Below, piece after piece: positions 1 to 6,539 of a stretch of 6,539 nt of DNA (position 1 is the first letter of the stretch; each line of letters starts with the position of its first letter). Source of the DNA: Deltaproteobacteria bacterium (GTDB taxonomy: Bacteria; Myxococcota_A; UBA9160; PR03); NCBI GenBank assembly GCA_018262315.1, contig JAGSPS010000240.1:1-6539 (forward strand), in the 5' to 3' direction. Under the pieces are notes generated by a model. It ran no database searches, was not told the origin of the DNA, and saw only the letters and a program-made list of their open reading frames with translations. The translations under genes were made by a program, and so were the position numbers.

Positions 1-170
1 ATCTCGAAAAACGGGCTCGGCGGGGCAGTAAGCAGAAGTTTGAGCGCGTGCTCCGCAAAGTCCGGAGCGGGCCGCCGGCACACGAAGACCGTCTTTGAGT
101 CGTGGCGCTCCCAGAAGGCCGCACACCCTGTCGTTCCACTGGGGCTTGCGCGATCGGACGCGAGCCTCAT
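1..170 (-). CDS. Possible partial ORF running off the left edge, unknown function
   Basis: On the minus strand an ATG at 170-168 opens a frame with no stop down to base 1, giving 56 complete codons. The predicted protein begins MRLASDRASPSGTTG and continues with a W-E-R-H segment, then a leucine-rich stretch near the window edge. A weak Shine-Dalgarno-like GGTGAG (185-180) lies 9 bases upstream. I do not recognise a family. Third-position GC is somewhat lower than in the clear genes of this window, and the frame is also open upstream of the ATG, so the start is not firmly defined. It lies about 60 bases beyond the U-tract of the minus-strand terminator at 231-296, so it could be the gene controlled by that leader. 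It could equally be a chance open frame in GC-rich intergenic DNA. Low confidence. Confidence 0.22.
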   Translation of the reverse strand, partial: MRLASDRASPSGTTGCAAFWERHDSKTVFVCRRPAPDFAEHALKLLLTAPPSPFFE

Positions 171-230
171 GGGTCTTCGCTCACCGCCGGCTCGCTGCGC
201 GCGCCCTCGCCGGAGCACGCGGCGCGTGGG

Positions 231-296
231 CAAAGAAAAACCCCGGGAGCGGATCTCGGAGATCCCAACGCGGCTACGGCGTCCGCGCTCCCGGGG
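231..296 (-). terminator. Rho-independent terminator, minus strand
   Basis: Read on the minus strand, an 11-base arm CCCCGGGAGCG (296-286) pairs perfectly with CGCTCCCGGGG (251-241). A U-tract TTTTTCTTT follows immediately (240-232). Inside the long loop a second perfect hairpin, GGATCT/AGATCC around a CGG loop (251-265), can form. There is also an alternative arm pair, CGCGG/CCGCG (269-287), that would compete with the base of the main stem. The plus strand has no T-tract after the stem, so termination is directional. No annotated minus-strand gene lies upstream except the 14-codon ORF at 404-360. The terminator therefore ends a short leader, a small RNA, or the attenuated leader of the ORF near the left edge. 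Confidence 0.8.
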
Positions 297-305
297 TCGG
301 TGGCG

Positions 306-354
306 CTGGGAATGCATCCCAGGCTACACCGAGACTTCTTCAGCAATTCGGTGT
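306..354 (-). other. Two adjacent hairpins between the small ORF and the terminator
   Basis: On the minus strand, directly after the stop of the 14-codon ORF, ACACCGA (354-348) pairs with TCGGTGT (332-326), a perfect 7-bp stem with a 15-base loop. Three bases later CTGGGA (322-317) pairs with TCCCAG (311-306), a perfect 6-bp stem with a 5-base loop. Together with the terminator that follows, this makes three consecutive stem-loops in about 125 bases. That is typical of a structured non-coding RNA or an attenuator. I do not recognise the family. Confidence 0.5.
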
Positions 355-359
355 GACGA

Positions 360-404
360 CTAGGAAGCCGCCACCTCACTCGCCGTAGCGTTGCGTTTAC
401 TCAC
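360..404 (-). CDS. Small ORF, 14 codons, candidate leader peptide
   Basis: A GTG at 404-402 starts a 14-residue ORF, MSKRNATASEVAAS, ending in TAG (362-360). The case for translation is its ribosome binding site, the best in the window: all ten bases AAGGAGGTGA match the 16S anti-Shine-Dalgarno, with 7 bases between the GGAGG core and the GTG. The peptide has no membrane segment, no run of a single amino acid as in amino-acid attenuators, and no RiPP core pattern that I recognise. It sits just upstream of two hairpins and a Rho-independent terminator, so it may act as a leader peptide whose translation affects folding of the downstream RNA. It could also be a small stand-alone peptide. The frame continues past the TAG for 11 more codons to another TAG. 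Confidence 0.4.
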   Translation of the reverse strand: MSKRNATASEVAAS

Positions 405-408
405 CGAA

Positions 409-418
409 TCACCTCCTT
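409..418 (-). promoter_or_regulatory. Perfect extended Shine-Dalgarno (AAGGAGGTGA)
   Basis: On the minus strand AAGGAGGTGA is fully complementary to the conserved 3' end of 16S rRNA. It is placed 4 bases (7 from the GGAGG core) before the GTG of the 14-codon ORF. The other starts in this window have much weaker sites, so this one stands out and supports real translation of the small ORF. Confidence 0.6.
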
Positions 419-607
419 GTCTCGGCGTGGAGCACACCCAGCGGAGCCCAGGTTCCGCATCGGGTCCCGACGGACTAGGTGGTCGCCGATCCCACCGCCG
501 CGGGCCGCCCCACCAGCCACCGACCCTATGCCGGCTCCAGCGGAACTCGGGGATGAGTGAGATCCCCTCGTCGCTCAATTTATCAGATCGTCCGGCGGCG
601 CGGCTAC

Positions 608-637
608 CTGAGAACTCACTTTCTCGGTTGCTAAGAT
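608..637 (+). promoter_or_regulatory. Possible purU promoter giving a near-leaderless transcript
   Basis: CTGAGA (608-613) and TAAGAT (632-637) are separated by 18 bases and partly match sigma-70 -35 and -10 hexamers. Transcription would then begin around 644-646, at the preferred GTG start of purU. This fits the lack of a Shine-Dalgarno before that GTG. A GAGAA/TTCTC hairpin (610-625) overlaps the spacer. This is a weak consensus-based call. Confidence 0.25.
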
Positions 638-645
638 GGCCTGCC

Positions 646-1515
<870 letters not shown>

Positions 1516-2694
1516 GGCTTCGCTTTCGCGCCGGCGCCCGCCACCGCGCCGAGTCACGCGACGCTCTTCACGGGCCAGCAGGTGCAGCGCCACGGCGTGT
1601 TGCGCAACGGCGAGTCGCTGCCCGAGACCGCGCCGACGCTCGCCGAGGCGTTCCGCGCGCACGGCTACGCGACGGCGGGCTTCGTGTCGAGCTTCGTGCT
1701 CGACCCGCGCTTCGGCTGGGGCCAGGGCTTCGCGCACTTCGACGCCACGCTGCCCAGGAACAGCTCGACGATGGGAAAGCAGAAACCGTACCCCGGCGCC
1801 TTCTGGGCCGAGCAGCGCTTCGCCGGCTTCGACCGCCGCGCCACCCTCACCACCGAGGCCGCAATCGGCTGGCTGGCGCAGGCGCCCGAGCCGTTCTTCC
1901 TGTTCGTGCATTACTTCGACCCGCACGCGCCCTACGCGCCGCCCACCCAATTTGGCGAGCGCAGCGCCGCGCTGCGCTTCCCGCTCGAGGGCCGCGCGGT
2001 CGCGGGACTCGCGCCCGCGCAGCTCGAGCGCCTCGTGCAGCTCTACCATGGCGAGGTGCTCTACGTCGACGACGCACTCGCCGCCCTGCTCGACGCGGTC
2101 GCGCGCCGCAGCCACGACGAGGCGCTCGTCGTGGTGACCGGCGACCACGGCGAAGGCCTCGGTCAGCACGGCTGGATGGAACACGCCACCCAGCTCTACG
2201 ACGAACAGATCCGCGTGCCGCTACTGGTGCGCTGGCCCGGCCGCGTGCCGGGGGGGCGCCGCATCGCGACGCCCGTGGAGCTCGCCGACGTCGCGCCCAC
2301 GCTGCTCGAACTCGCGGGCGTCGCGTCGCCAGCGCCGCGTGACGGCCGTTCGCTCGCGGCTGCGATCCGCGATGGCGCGGAACTGCCGCCGCGACCGATC
2401 TTCGGGATCCGCAGCCTGCTGGACGAGGCCACCGGCTGGGGCCGCGGCGTGAAGCTCTCGGTGCGCACCGATCGCTGGAAGTACATCTTTGCGAGCGAGG
2501 CGCAGGCTGAACTCTTCGATCTCGACGCCGATCCCCGCGAACGACACGACCTGCTCGCCGCACAGGCCGCTCGCGCCGCGGAACTGCGCGGCCTGCTCGA
2601 GAAGCACATCGCAGAACTGCCGCACGTGCACGACAGCGCGCCGCTCTCCGACACAACGCGTCGCGCGCTCCAGGCACTCGGCTACCTGGAATAG
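1516..2694 (+). pseudogene. N-terminally truncated sulfatase / arylsulfatase-like protein
   Basis: From the codon after the purU stop to TAG 2692-2694 the frame encodes 392 residues of an alkaline-phosphatase-superfamily sulfatase. The active-site motif T-A-P-S-H (1543-1557) is followed by ATLFTG and RHGV. Further on are FVHYFDPHAPYAPP, the metal-binding GDHGE (Asp and His at 2143-2148), RVPLLVRWPG, the TDRWKYI block and ELFDLDADPRE, all as in intact family members. The first 50 to 70 residues are missing, including the P-N-V-L-L-I strand and the D-T-L-R-A-D metal-ligand segment. No start codon precedes T-A-P-S-H in this frame. The first one available, GTG 1582, would give 370 residues without the catalytic motif. 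I infer a 5' deletion that joined the gene to purU, so it is probably non-functional, though the rest is uninterrupted. The substrate cannot be deduced. Confidence 0.75.
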
Positions 2695-2695
2695 C

Positions 2696-2702
2696 GAGGA
2701 GG
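2696..2702 (+). promoter_or_regulatory. Shine-Dalgarno for the MBL-fold gene
   Basis: GAGGAGG lies two bases after the sulfatase stop codon and 6 bases before the GTG at 2709. It fixes the start of the next gene and indicates that the two genes form one transcription unit. Confidence 0.7.
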
Positions 2703-2708
2703 CCCAGC

Positions 2709-3671
2709 GTGGTCGCGCGTCTCATGATCCTGGTGCTCGGCGTCGTCTCGCTGATTGCGGGCGTGTTCCTCAGCTGTCAGATGTGGCGCTACCGCGACCT
2801 CGCGGAAGGCATCGCCTGGCTCGAAGACCGCCACTTCGAGCGCGCGACGCTGATCGCCGTCGGTACCGGCGGCGCCGCCGAGAACCTGCGCAGGCTCGGG
2901 CCGGCAACGGCGATCGGCGTCGGCACGCGCATCGTGCTCGTCGACGCGGGTCGCGGCGTCGCCGATGCGCTGCGCCACTGCGCGATTCCGATCGCGCAGC
3001 CCGACACGCTGCTGCTGACGAGCCTGCTGCCCGAGAACACGCTCGGCCTCGACGACCTGCTGCTCACCGGCTGGAATACGCCGCGCGCGAAACCGCTGCG
3101 CCTGCTCGGCCCGCCGGGAACACGCGCGCGCGCCGAGGCGATCGTCGCGGCGTACGCAGCCACCGTCGAGAGCCTCGCACGCGCGCGCGGCGTCGCCACC
3201 GACGGCGCGCGGCTCGACGTCGTCGAGATCGGCGACGGCTTCGTCGAGACGCGCGACGGCATGACGCTGCGCGCCGGCGCCGCGGGCGACGTGCCACTGG
3301 CCTCGCTCGCGTATCGCTTCGAAGCGAACGGCCGCGCGCTGGTCGTCGCGGGCACCAACCCGGATCCGGACTTGCTCGCGGCGTTTGCGCGCGGCGCCAC
3401 GCTGCTCGCGGCCGAGGGGTTCTACGCCGAGTCGATCCAGATGGCGGAAAAGGCGGATGCGCCCGACCTCGACCGCCTGAAGCGCGAGGCCGCGCTGCAT
3501 CTGCCGATGCAGAAGCTGGGCGAAATTGCGACACGCGCGGGCGTCGCGGCGCTGGTGGTGACGCGGCTCCAGCCGGCGCCCCTTTTCGAGGCGCAGTACG
3601 AGACGGCGGTCGGCACGACGTTCAAGGGCCGGGCGGTGATCGCGGACGAGTGCGAAGAGATCGCGCCCTGA
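2709..3671 (+). CDS. Membrane-anchored MBL-fold protein with all metal ligands replaced (pseudoenzyme)
   Basis: A 320-residue protein with one N-terminal hydrophobic segment (about 5-22), so probably tethered to the inner membrane with its domain outside. The domain resembles RNase Z/arylsulfatase-like metallo-beta-lactamase-fold hydrolases: VGTGGAAENLRRLGPA at 51-66, LVDAGRGVA at 77-85, TLGLDDLLLT at 111-120, LRLLGPPGTRAR at 130-141. The usual T-H-L-H-S-D-H-T metal motif reads T-S-L-L-P-E-N-T (104-111). The later S-G-D-T reads A-G-T-N (214-217). The C-terminal T-H-L reads T-R-L (Arg286). All expected zinc ligands are therefore gone, while the scaffold and codon bias are intact. This suggests a maintained non-catalytic protein, perhaps binding a ligand or partner, rather than a decaying gene. 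GTG start, strong Shine-Dalgarno, 14 bases after the truncated sulfatase. Function unknown. Confidence 0.82.
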   Translation: MVARLMILVLGVVSLIAGVFLSCQMWRYRDLAEGIAWLEDRHFERATLIAVGTGGAAENLRRLGPATAIGVGTRIVLVDAGRGVADALRHCAIPIAQPDTLLLTSLLPENTLGLDDLLLTGWNTPRAKPLRLLGPPGTRARAEAIVAAYAATVESLARARGVATDGARLDVVEIGDGFVETRDGMTLRAGAAGDVPLASLAYRFEANGRALVVAGTNPDPDLLAAFARGATLLAAEGFYAESIQMAEKADAPDLDRLKREAALHLPMQKLGEIATRAGVAALVVTRLQPAPLFEAQYETAVGTTFKGRAVIADECEEIAP

Positions 3672-3691
3672 AGCGTGCGATTCGTTCGGCG

Positions 3692-3705
3692 GCGCCTCGC
3701 GGCGC
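3692..3705. terminator. Weak hairpin between convergent genes
   Basis: GCGCC (3692-3696) pairs with GGCGC (3701-3705) around a TCGC loop, in the 43-base gap between the stop codons of the MBL-fold gene and the convergent rhomboid gene. The position suits a bidirectional terminator, but there is no T-tract on either strand and short GC stems are common in such DNA. Confidence 0.2.
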
Positions 3706-3714
3706 GGCGGCCGA

Positions 3715-5145
3715 TCAGATCGGGATGCCCGGATCTTCCCGGAAGCCCTGGTGCGGCGTCGGGTCCGGCTCCGCTTCCGGCGCCGCATCGAAGAACGGGC
3801 CGACCGGCGGCGCGGGACGGTCTTCCCGGTCGCGCTCGCCGCTGAAGCGGCGGCGCTGTTCCGTGAAGTACGTCACGTACGACTCGTTCGGCGCGAGCGC
3901 GAGAGCCTCTTCGATCGTCTCGACGGCGCCGGCGGCGTCGCCGCTCTGGAACTGCACCTCGGCGAGCGTGTCGAGCAGATTCGGGTCCTGGCGACCGGTC
4001 TCCGCGACGGCGCGCTGCGCGAGTTCTTGCGCCTCGGCGAGTGCTTTCGGTGTCGGCGTGCGACCCGTCGCGATCAGCCAGGCGGCGTCGTTCAAGATCA
4101 GGATCGGTGCGTCGTCGAGCGCGAGCAGACGCTTCGCGTGTGTCTCCCACGCGACGCCGCCCAGCAGCAGTCGCGCGGCGCTTCCGATCGACGCAGCCGC
4201 GAGCGCGAACACCAGTGCGACGGCGACCGTCGCGGCCGGCCGCAGCGGGTCGCGGTGCAGGTTCGGACCGGTGACGAGCGCGGCCGCGAGCGCGCCCGCC
4301 GCGAAACCACCGAGGTGCGCGGCGCCGGCGATCTCGGGCACGAGCAGCGGCAGCGCCGCGTCGGCGAGCAGCGCAGCGATGAAGGGCCAGCGCGGGATGC
4401 GCCACTGGGCCGGCAGGCGTTCCGGCAGGCGGAGCTCGAGCCACAGCAGCGCGCCCGCGAATCCCGCGACGATTCCCGAGGCTCCGACCATCGCGTCGTA
4501 CCCGACCAGCAGACCGGCGAAGCTCGCGCCGAGTGCGGCGAGTCCCGCGACGAGGGCCGTGCGCATACCGCCGATCGTGCGCTCGAGCAGGCCACCGAGC
4601 ACCAGCAGACCCAGCACGTTGAAGGCGAGGTGCATCGGCCCGGCGTGCAACAGATTCGCGGTGACGAGTCGCCACGGCTCGCCGCGCGTTGCGAGCACTG
4701 CGCTGAAGAAGGCCGCGTGGTGCACGCCCGGCCCGAGCCAGCTTTGCAGACCGAACGCGGCGAGGCAGGCGAACACCAGCACCCGCGTCGCGCGCTGCGC
4801 GCCCGGCTGCCGCGCGGTCTCCTCGACCTCTGCCATGCGCGCGAGCTGCAGCGCGCCGGCCGGTTCATTCACGACGCGCTCGATCAGCGCGCGCACCAGC
4901 GCCTCGGGCGCATCGGGCGACGCAAAGAACTTGCGCGCGACGAGGAAGAGGCCCGAGCGCGTGCCGATGCGAAGCGTGCGCCGGCCGAGCGCGAGATGAG
5001 TCAGGTCGGCGTAGGCGGTGAAGCGCTCGGCTCGCGGGCGACCGGAGCGCGGGTGGCGGAAGCCGGTCGCGTGCAGTGCGATCACGCCGCGCCCGGGACG
5101 CAGCGCGAAGACGAGGGGTTCGACGGAAAGCGCGGGGGCGTCCAC
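3715..5145 (-). CDS. Rhomboid-family intramembrane serine protease with N-terminal PH-like and C-terminal TPR-like regions
   Basis: A 476-residue inner-membrane protease predicted to cleave transmembrane segments of other proteins. The core at about 121-290 has six hydrophobic segments. The rhomboid signatures are complete: His172 and Asn176 (MHLAFN), the GASG motif with catalytic Ser223, and catalytic His277 in AAHLGGFAAG. Residues 1-105 are soluble and rich in alternating beta-type pattern ending in an amphipathic helix, resembling a bacterial PH-like domain (inference). A further hydrophobic segment lies at about 304-328. Residues 345-425 (NDAAWLIATG..., DTLAEVQFQSGDAAGAVETIEEALALAP) look like two TPR repeats, followed by a Pro/Asp-rich tail ending DPGIPI. 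GTG start with only a weak AGG 4 bases upstream, so the exact start is uncertain. It lies 61 bases downstream of actF on the same strand and is probably co-transcribed. Confidence 0.9.
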   Translation of the reverse strand: MDAPALSVEPLVFALRPGRGVIALHATGFRHPRSGRPRAERFTAYADLTHLALGRRTLRIGTRSGLFLVARKFFASPDAPEALVRALIERVVNEPAGALQLARMAEVEETARQPGAQRATRVLVFACLAAFGLQSWLGPGVHHAAFFSAVLATRGEPWRLVTANLLHAGPMHLAFNVLGLLVLGGLLERTIGGMRTALVAGLAALGASFAGLLVGYDAMVGASGIVAGFAGALLWLELRLPERLPAQWRIPRWPFIAALLADAALPLLVPEIAGAAHLGGFAAGALAAALVTGPNLHRDPLRPAATVAVALVFALAAASIGSAARLLLGGVAWETHAKRLLALDDAPILILNDAAWLIATGRTPTPKALAEAQELAQRAVAETGRQDPNLLDTLAEVQFQSGDAAGAVETIEEALALAPNESYVTYFTEQRRRFSGERDREDRPAPPVGPFFDAAPEAEPDPTPHQGFREDPGIPI

Positions 5146-5206
5146 GACGCCTAGGCTAGCCGAACGCCATCGCTCGGCTGCGCCGCAGGCGAAGGGCGCG
5201 GGCTGG

Positions 5207-6511
5207 CTATGCGCGTCGCGGTACGGCGAGCGAGGGGAAGGTTCGCGTGTAGAGCAGGAAGACCAGCGCGAACGCCCCGAAGAAGCCGGCCGCGATGCCG
5301 ACCTGCACGACGCCGAGGAACGAGAAGCTCTCCTTCGGCACGAGCGACGGCCAGACCAGGATGTTGCGCTCGAGCCAGAACCCGAACAGCACCACGGCCG
5401 CCACCGAGCCGAGAATCGCCGGCGTCTTCTTCGGGCGCTGGCCGAGCAGCACCCAGAAGGGCGTCACCCAGCAGCAGGCCCAGACGAGCAGCGTCACCTT
5501 CACGTACGGTTCGCGCAGGCGCTCCCAGAAGAAGGCGAGGTCCCAGGTCCGCGCCAGCTCGAGCACGTTGATGCCCGACTTGTCGACCAGGAACTGGCTG
5601 CCGAGACGGGCCTCGAAGAACTGCGTCTCTTCCGGAAGGTTCGCGTACCAGATCACCAGGTACTGCGAGAAGAACAGGTACATCCAGAAGATCGAGAAGG
5701 CGAACAGCATCTTCCCGATGTCGTGCATGCGGGCCTTGGTGATCTCGCCCTCGAGGCCCGGGGAGTTGCGGTGCAGCACCATCAGCAGCGCCGTCGCGGC
5801 GACTGCGGAGAGGAAGCCGCCCCAGCAGAAGTAGGCGCCGAAGAGGTTCGAGTACCAGGTGGGCGTCAGCGACATCACCTGGTCGAAGGCGATGAAGGTC
5901 CAACCCAGCGCGTAGACCAGGCAGATGATCGGGGCGAGCTTGCGGCAACGCGCTGCACCGACCTCGATCTCTTCGGCGTCGCCGCGCCAGCCGGACGTCC
6001 AACGCGCGAACATCCCTCCGCGCGCCGACATCCCCGCGAGCGTGGGCCGCACCGAGTTGTAGAGGAACGCCATCGTCAGCAGCGCGAGGACGCCGAGGAT
6101 CACGAGGTCCATCCAGAACAGCCGCGTCGGATTCAGGTAGACGGCCTTGGCCGGCGGCGGATCGTTGATCCAGTTGGTGTAGATGTACTCGCGACCCAGG
6201 AAGTCGACGAGGAAGAGCACGAGGGTGAGCGGCGCCCAGGCGCCGAGGCCCTCGGCGATGCGTCGCACCGGACCGGGCCACTTCGCGCCGATGATCACGA
6301 AGGCGCACGCCACCACGACGCCGCCCTGCGCGAGCGCGCCGAAGTACAGGTAGTTCACGTGGAAGGCGCGCCAGGCAGTCGCGGGATCGGAAGCGAGCCC
6401 CATCGCGAAGGCCGCCGCGCCGATCAAGATCAGCACGACACACGCCGCGAGCGCCGCGCCAGGAATCGATCGCGGGTTCGCCTGTTCCGCTGCGACGACT
6501 GCCGTGCTCAC
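5207..6511 (-). CDS. actF: Alternative Complex III subunit ActF (quinol:cytochrome c oxidoreductase, quinone-binding subunit 2)
   Basis: A 434-residue integral membrane protein with about ten hydrophobic segments (roughly 17-40, 56-76, 92-107, 132-152, 190-209, 222-247, 265-289, 336-357, 366-387, 397-421). It is recognised as the NrfD-like ActF subunit by LGWTFIAFDQVMSLTPTWYS (residues 202-221), followed by the NLFGAYFCWGGF segment, and by the DIGKMLFAFSIFWMYLFFSQ block (264-283) with NLPEET just after. Alternative Complex III replaces the bc1 complex in many bacteria: it oxidises quinol and passes electrons to cytochrome c or directly to an oxidase. ActF is one of its two large membrane subunits and binds no cofactor of its own. 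GTG start with AGGGAG (6524-6519) 7 bases upstream. The start overlaps the preceding stop as GTGA, so the gene is translationally coupled within an act operon that continues off the right edge. Confidence 0.88.
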   Translation of the reverse strand: MSTAVVAAEQANPRSIPGAALAACVVLILIGAAAFAMGLASDPATAWRAFHVNYLYFGALAQGGVVVACAFVIIGAKWPGPVRRIAEGLGAWAPLTLVLFLVDFLGREYIYTNWINDPPPAKAVYLNPTRLFWMDLVILGVLALLTMAFLYNSVRPTLAGMSARGGMFARWTSGWRGDAEEIEVGAARCRKLAPIICLVYALGWTFIAFDQVMSLTPTWYSNLFGAYFCWGGFLSAVAATALLMVLHRNSPGLEGEITKARMHDIGKMLFAFSIFWMYLFFSQYLVIWYANLPEETQFFEARLGSQFLVDKSGINVLELARTWDLAFFWERLREPYVKVTLLVWACCWVTPFWVLLGQRPKKTPAILGSVAAVVLFGFWLERNILVWPSLVPKESFSFLGVVQVGIAAGFFGAFALVFLLYTRTFPSLAVPRRA

Positions 6512-6539
6512 TGCGTGGCTCCCTGCGGCGGCGTCGCGG
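6508..6539 (-). CDS. C-terminal end of the upstream act-operon gene (probably actE), partial
   Basis: Reading in from the right edge on the minus strand, one frame is open and ends in TGA (6510-6508), encoding a tail ATPPQGATQ. The TGA overlaps the GTG start of actF as GTGA, the usual arrangement for translationally coupled genes. In known act operons the gene before actF is actE, a small cytochrome c, and a Pro/Ala/Gln-rich end would be unremarkable. Only ten codons are visible, so identity rests on context. Confidence 0.45.
   Translation of the reverse strand, partial: ATPPQGATQ

Larger units (their letters stand above)
171..645. other. Non-coding interval upstream of purU, rich in minus-strand RNA-like structure
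   Basis: About 475 bases carry no convincing long gene on either strand. The open frames here have mixed third-position composition and read as low-complexity Arg/Ser/Pro protein. On the minus strand, in 5'-3' order, there is a relatively AT-rich patch at 576-590, a hairpin at 549-567 (GGGGAT/ATCCCC arms), a perfect Shine-Dalgarno with a 14-codon ORF (418-360), two adjacent hairpins (354-326 and 322-306) and a Rho-independent terminator (296-231). On the plus strand the interval must hold the purU promoter. I found no tRNA T-loop, no SRP or RNase P core motif, and no riboswitch that I recognise. Confidence 0.6.

Noticed and set aside
50..68. Hairpin GCTCCG/CGGAGC as a terminator
   Set aside because: The stem is only 6 bp and neither strand has a T-tract after it.
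327..404. Read-through of the small ORF's TAG (possible pyrrolysine codon), giving about 26 residues to the next TAG
   Set aside because: The extension is only 11 codons, overlaps a perfect hairpin, and nothing else in the window suggests stop-codon recoding.
405..420. Plus-strand GAATCACCTCCTT resembles the 3' end of 16S rRNA
   Set aside because: None of the preceding 16S helix 45 sequence is present. It is the complement of a minus-strand Shine-Dalgarno followed by a start codon.
391..645. N-terminal extension of PurU from an upstream start
   Set aside because: The translated extension is low-complexity, its codon bias is unlike the rest, and it would push PurU far beyond its family length.
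3868..3880. Perfect odd palindrome GTACGTCACGTAC
   Set aside because: It lies inside the rhomboid coding sequence (Tyr-Val-Thr-Tyr codons) far from any start, so it is probably coincidental rather than an operator.
2489..4999. Very long plus-strand open frame (836 codons) and similar long frames opposite real genes
   Set aside because: They are Arg/Ala/Ser-rich shadows of the MBL, rhomboid and other genes, caused by high GC. They show no recognisable domains.
5158..5179. Hairpin after actF as a terminator
   Set aside because: The AGCCGA/TCGGCT stem is 6 bp with a 10-base loop and is not followed by a T-tract on the minus strand.

Overview
The window is very GC-rich DNA with strong codon bias and genes of a typical aerobic or facultative Gram-negative environmental bacterium. 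An Alternative Complex III subunit, a membrane-anchored MBL-fold protein and a 'T-x-P-S-H' type sulfatase together suggest a Myxococcota, Desulfobacterota or Binatota-like lineage. That placement is an inference from gene content only. There are no tRNA or rRNA genes, insertion sequences or CRISPR arrays.

Layout. Positions 1-645 hold no confident protein gene. The minus strand there carries a compact RNA-like unit: a 14-codon ORF behind a perfect 10-base Shine-Dalgarno (409-418), two adjacent hairpins (306-354) and a clear Rho-independent terminator (231-296). A possible ORF starts beyond the terminator and runs off the left edge. On the plus strand, 646-1515 is purU (formyltetrahydrofolate deformylase). 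Directly after its stop codon, in the same frame, comes the body of a sulfatase (1516-2694) that has lost its N-terminus. Fourteen bases later is a membrane-anchored MBL-fold protein (2709-3671) in which every metal-binding motif I can align is substituted. On the minus strand, convergent with these, are a rhomboid intramembrane protease with extra N- and C-terminal domains (3715-5145) and, upstream of it, actF of Alternative Complex III (5207-6511). actF overlaps by four bases the end of another gene at the right edge.

How the genes relate. The minus-strand pair looks like the tail of an act respiratory operon followed by a membrane protease. The plus-strand trio is co-directional and tightly packed. 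Only purU looks intact and enzymatically competent in it: the sulfatase appears to be a deletion remnant and the MBL protein a pseudoenzyme. The most unusual features are the purU/sulfatase junction, the dead MBL protein and the structured minus-strand leader upstream of purU.
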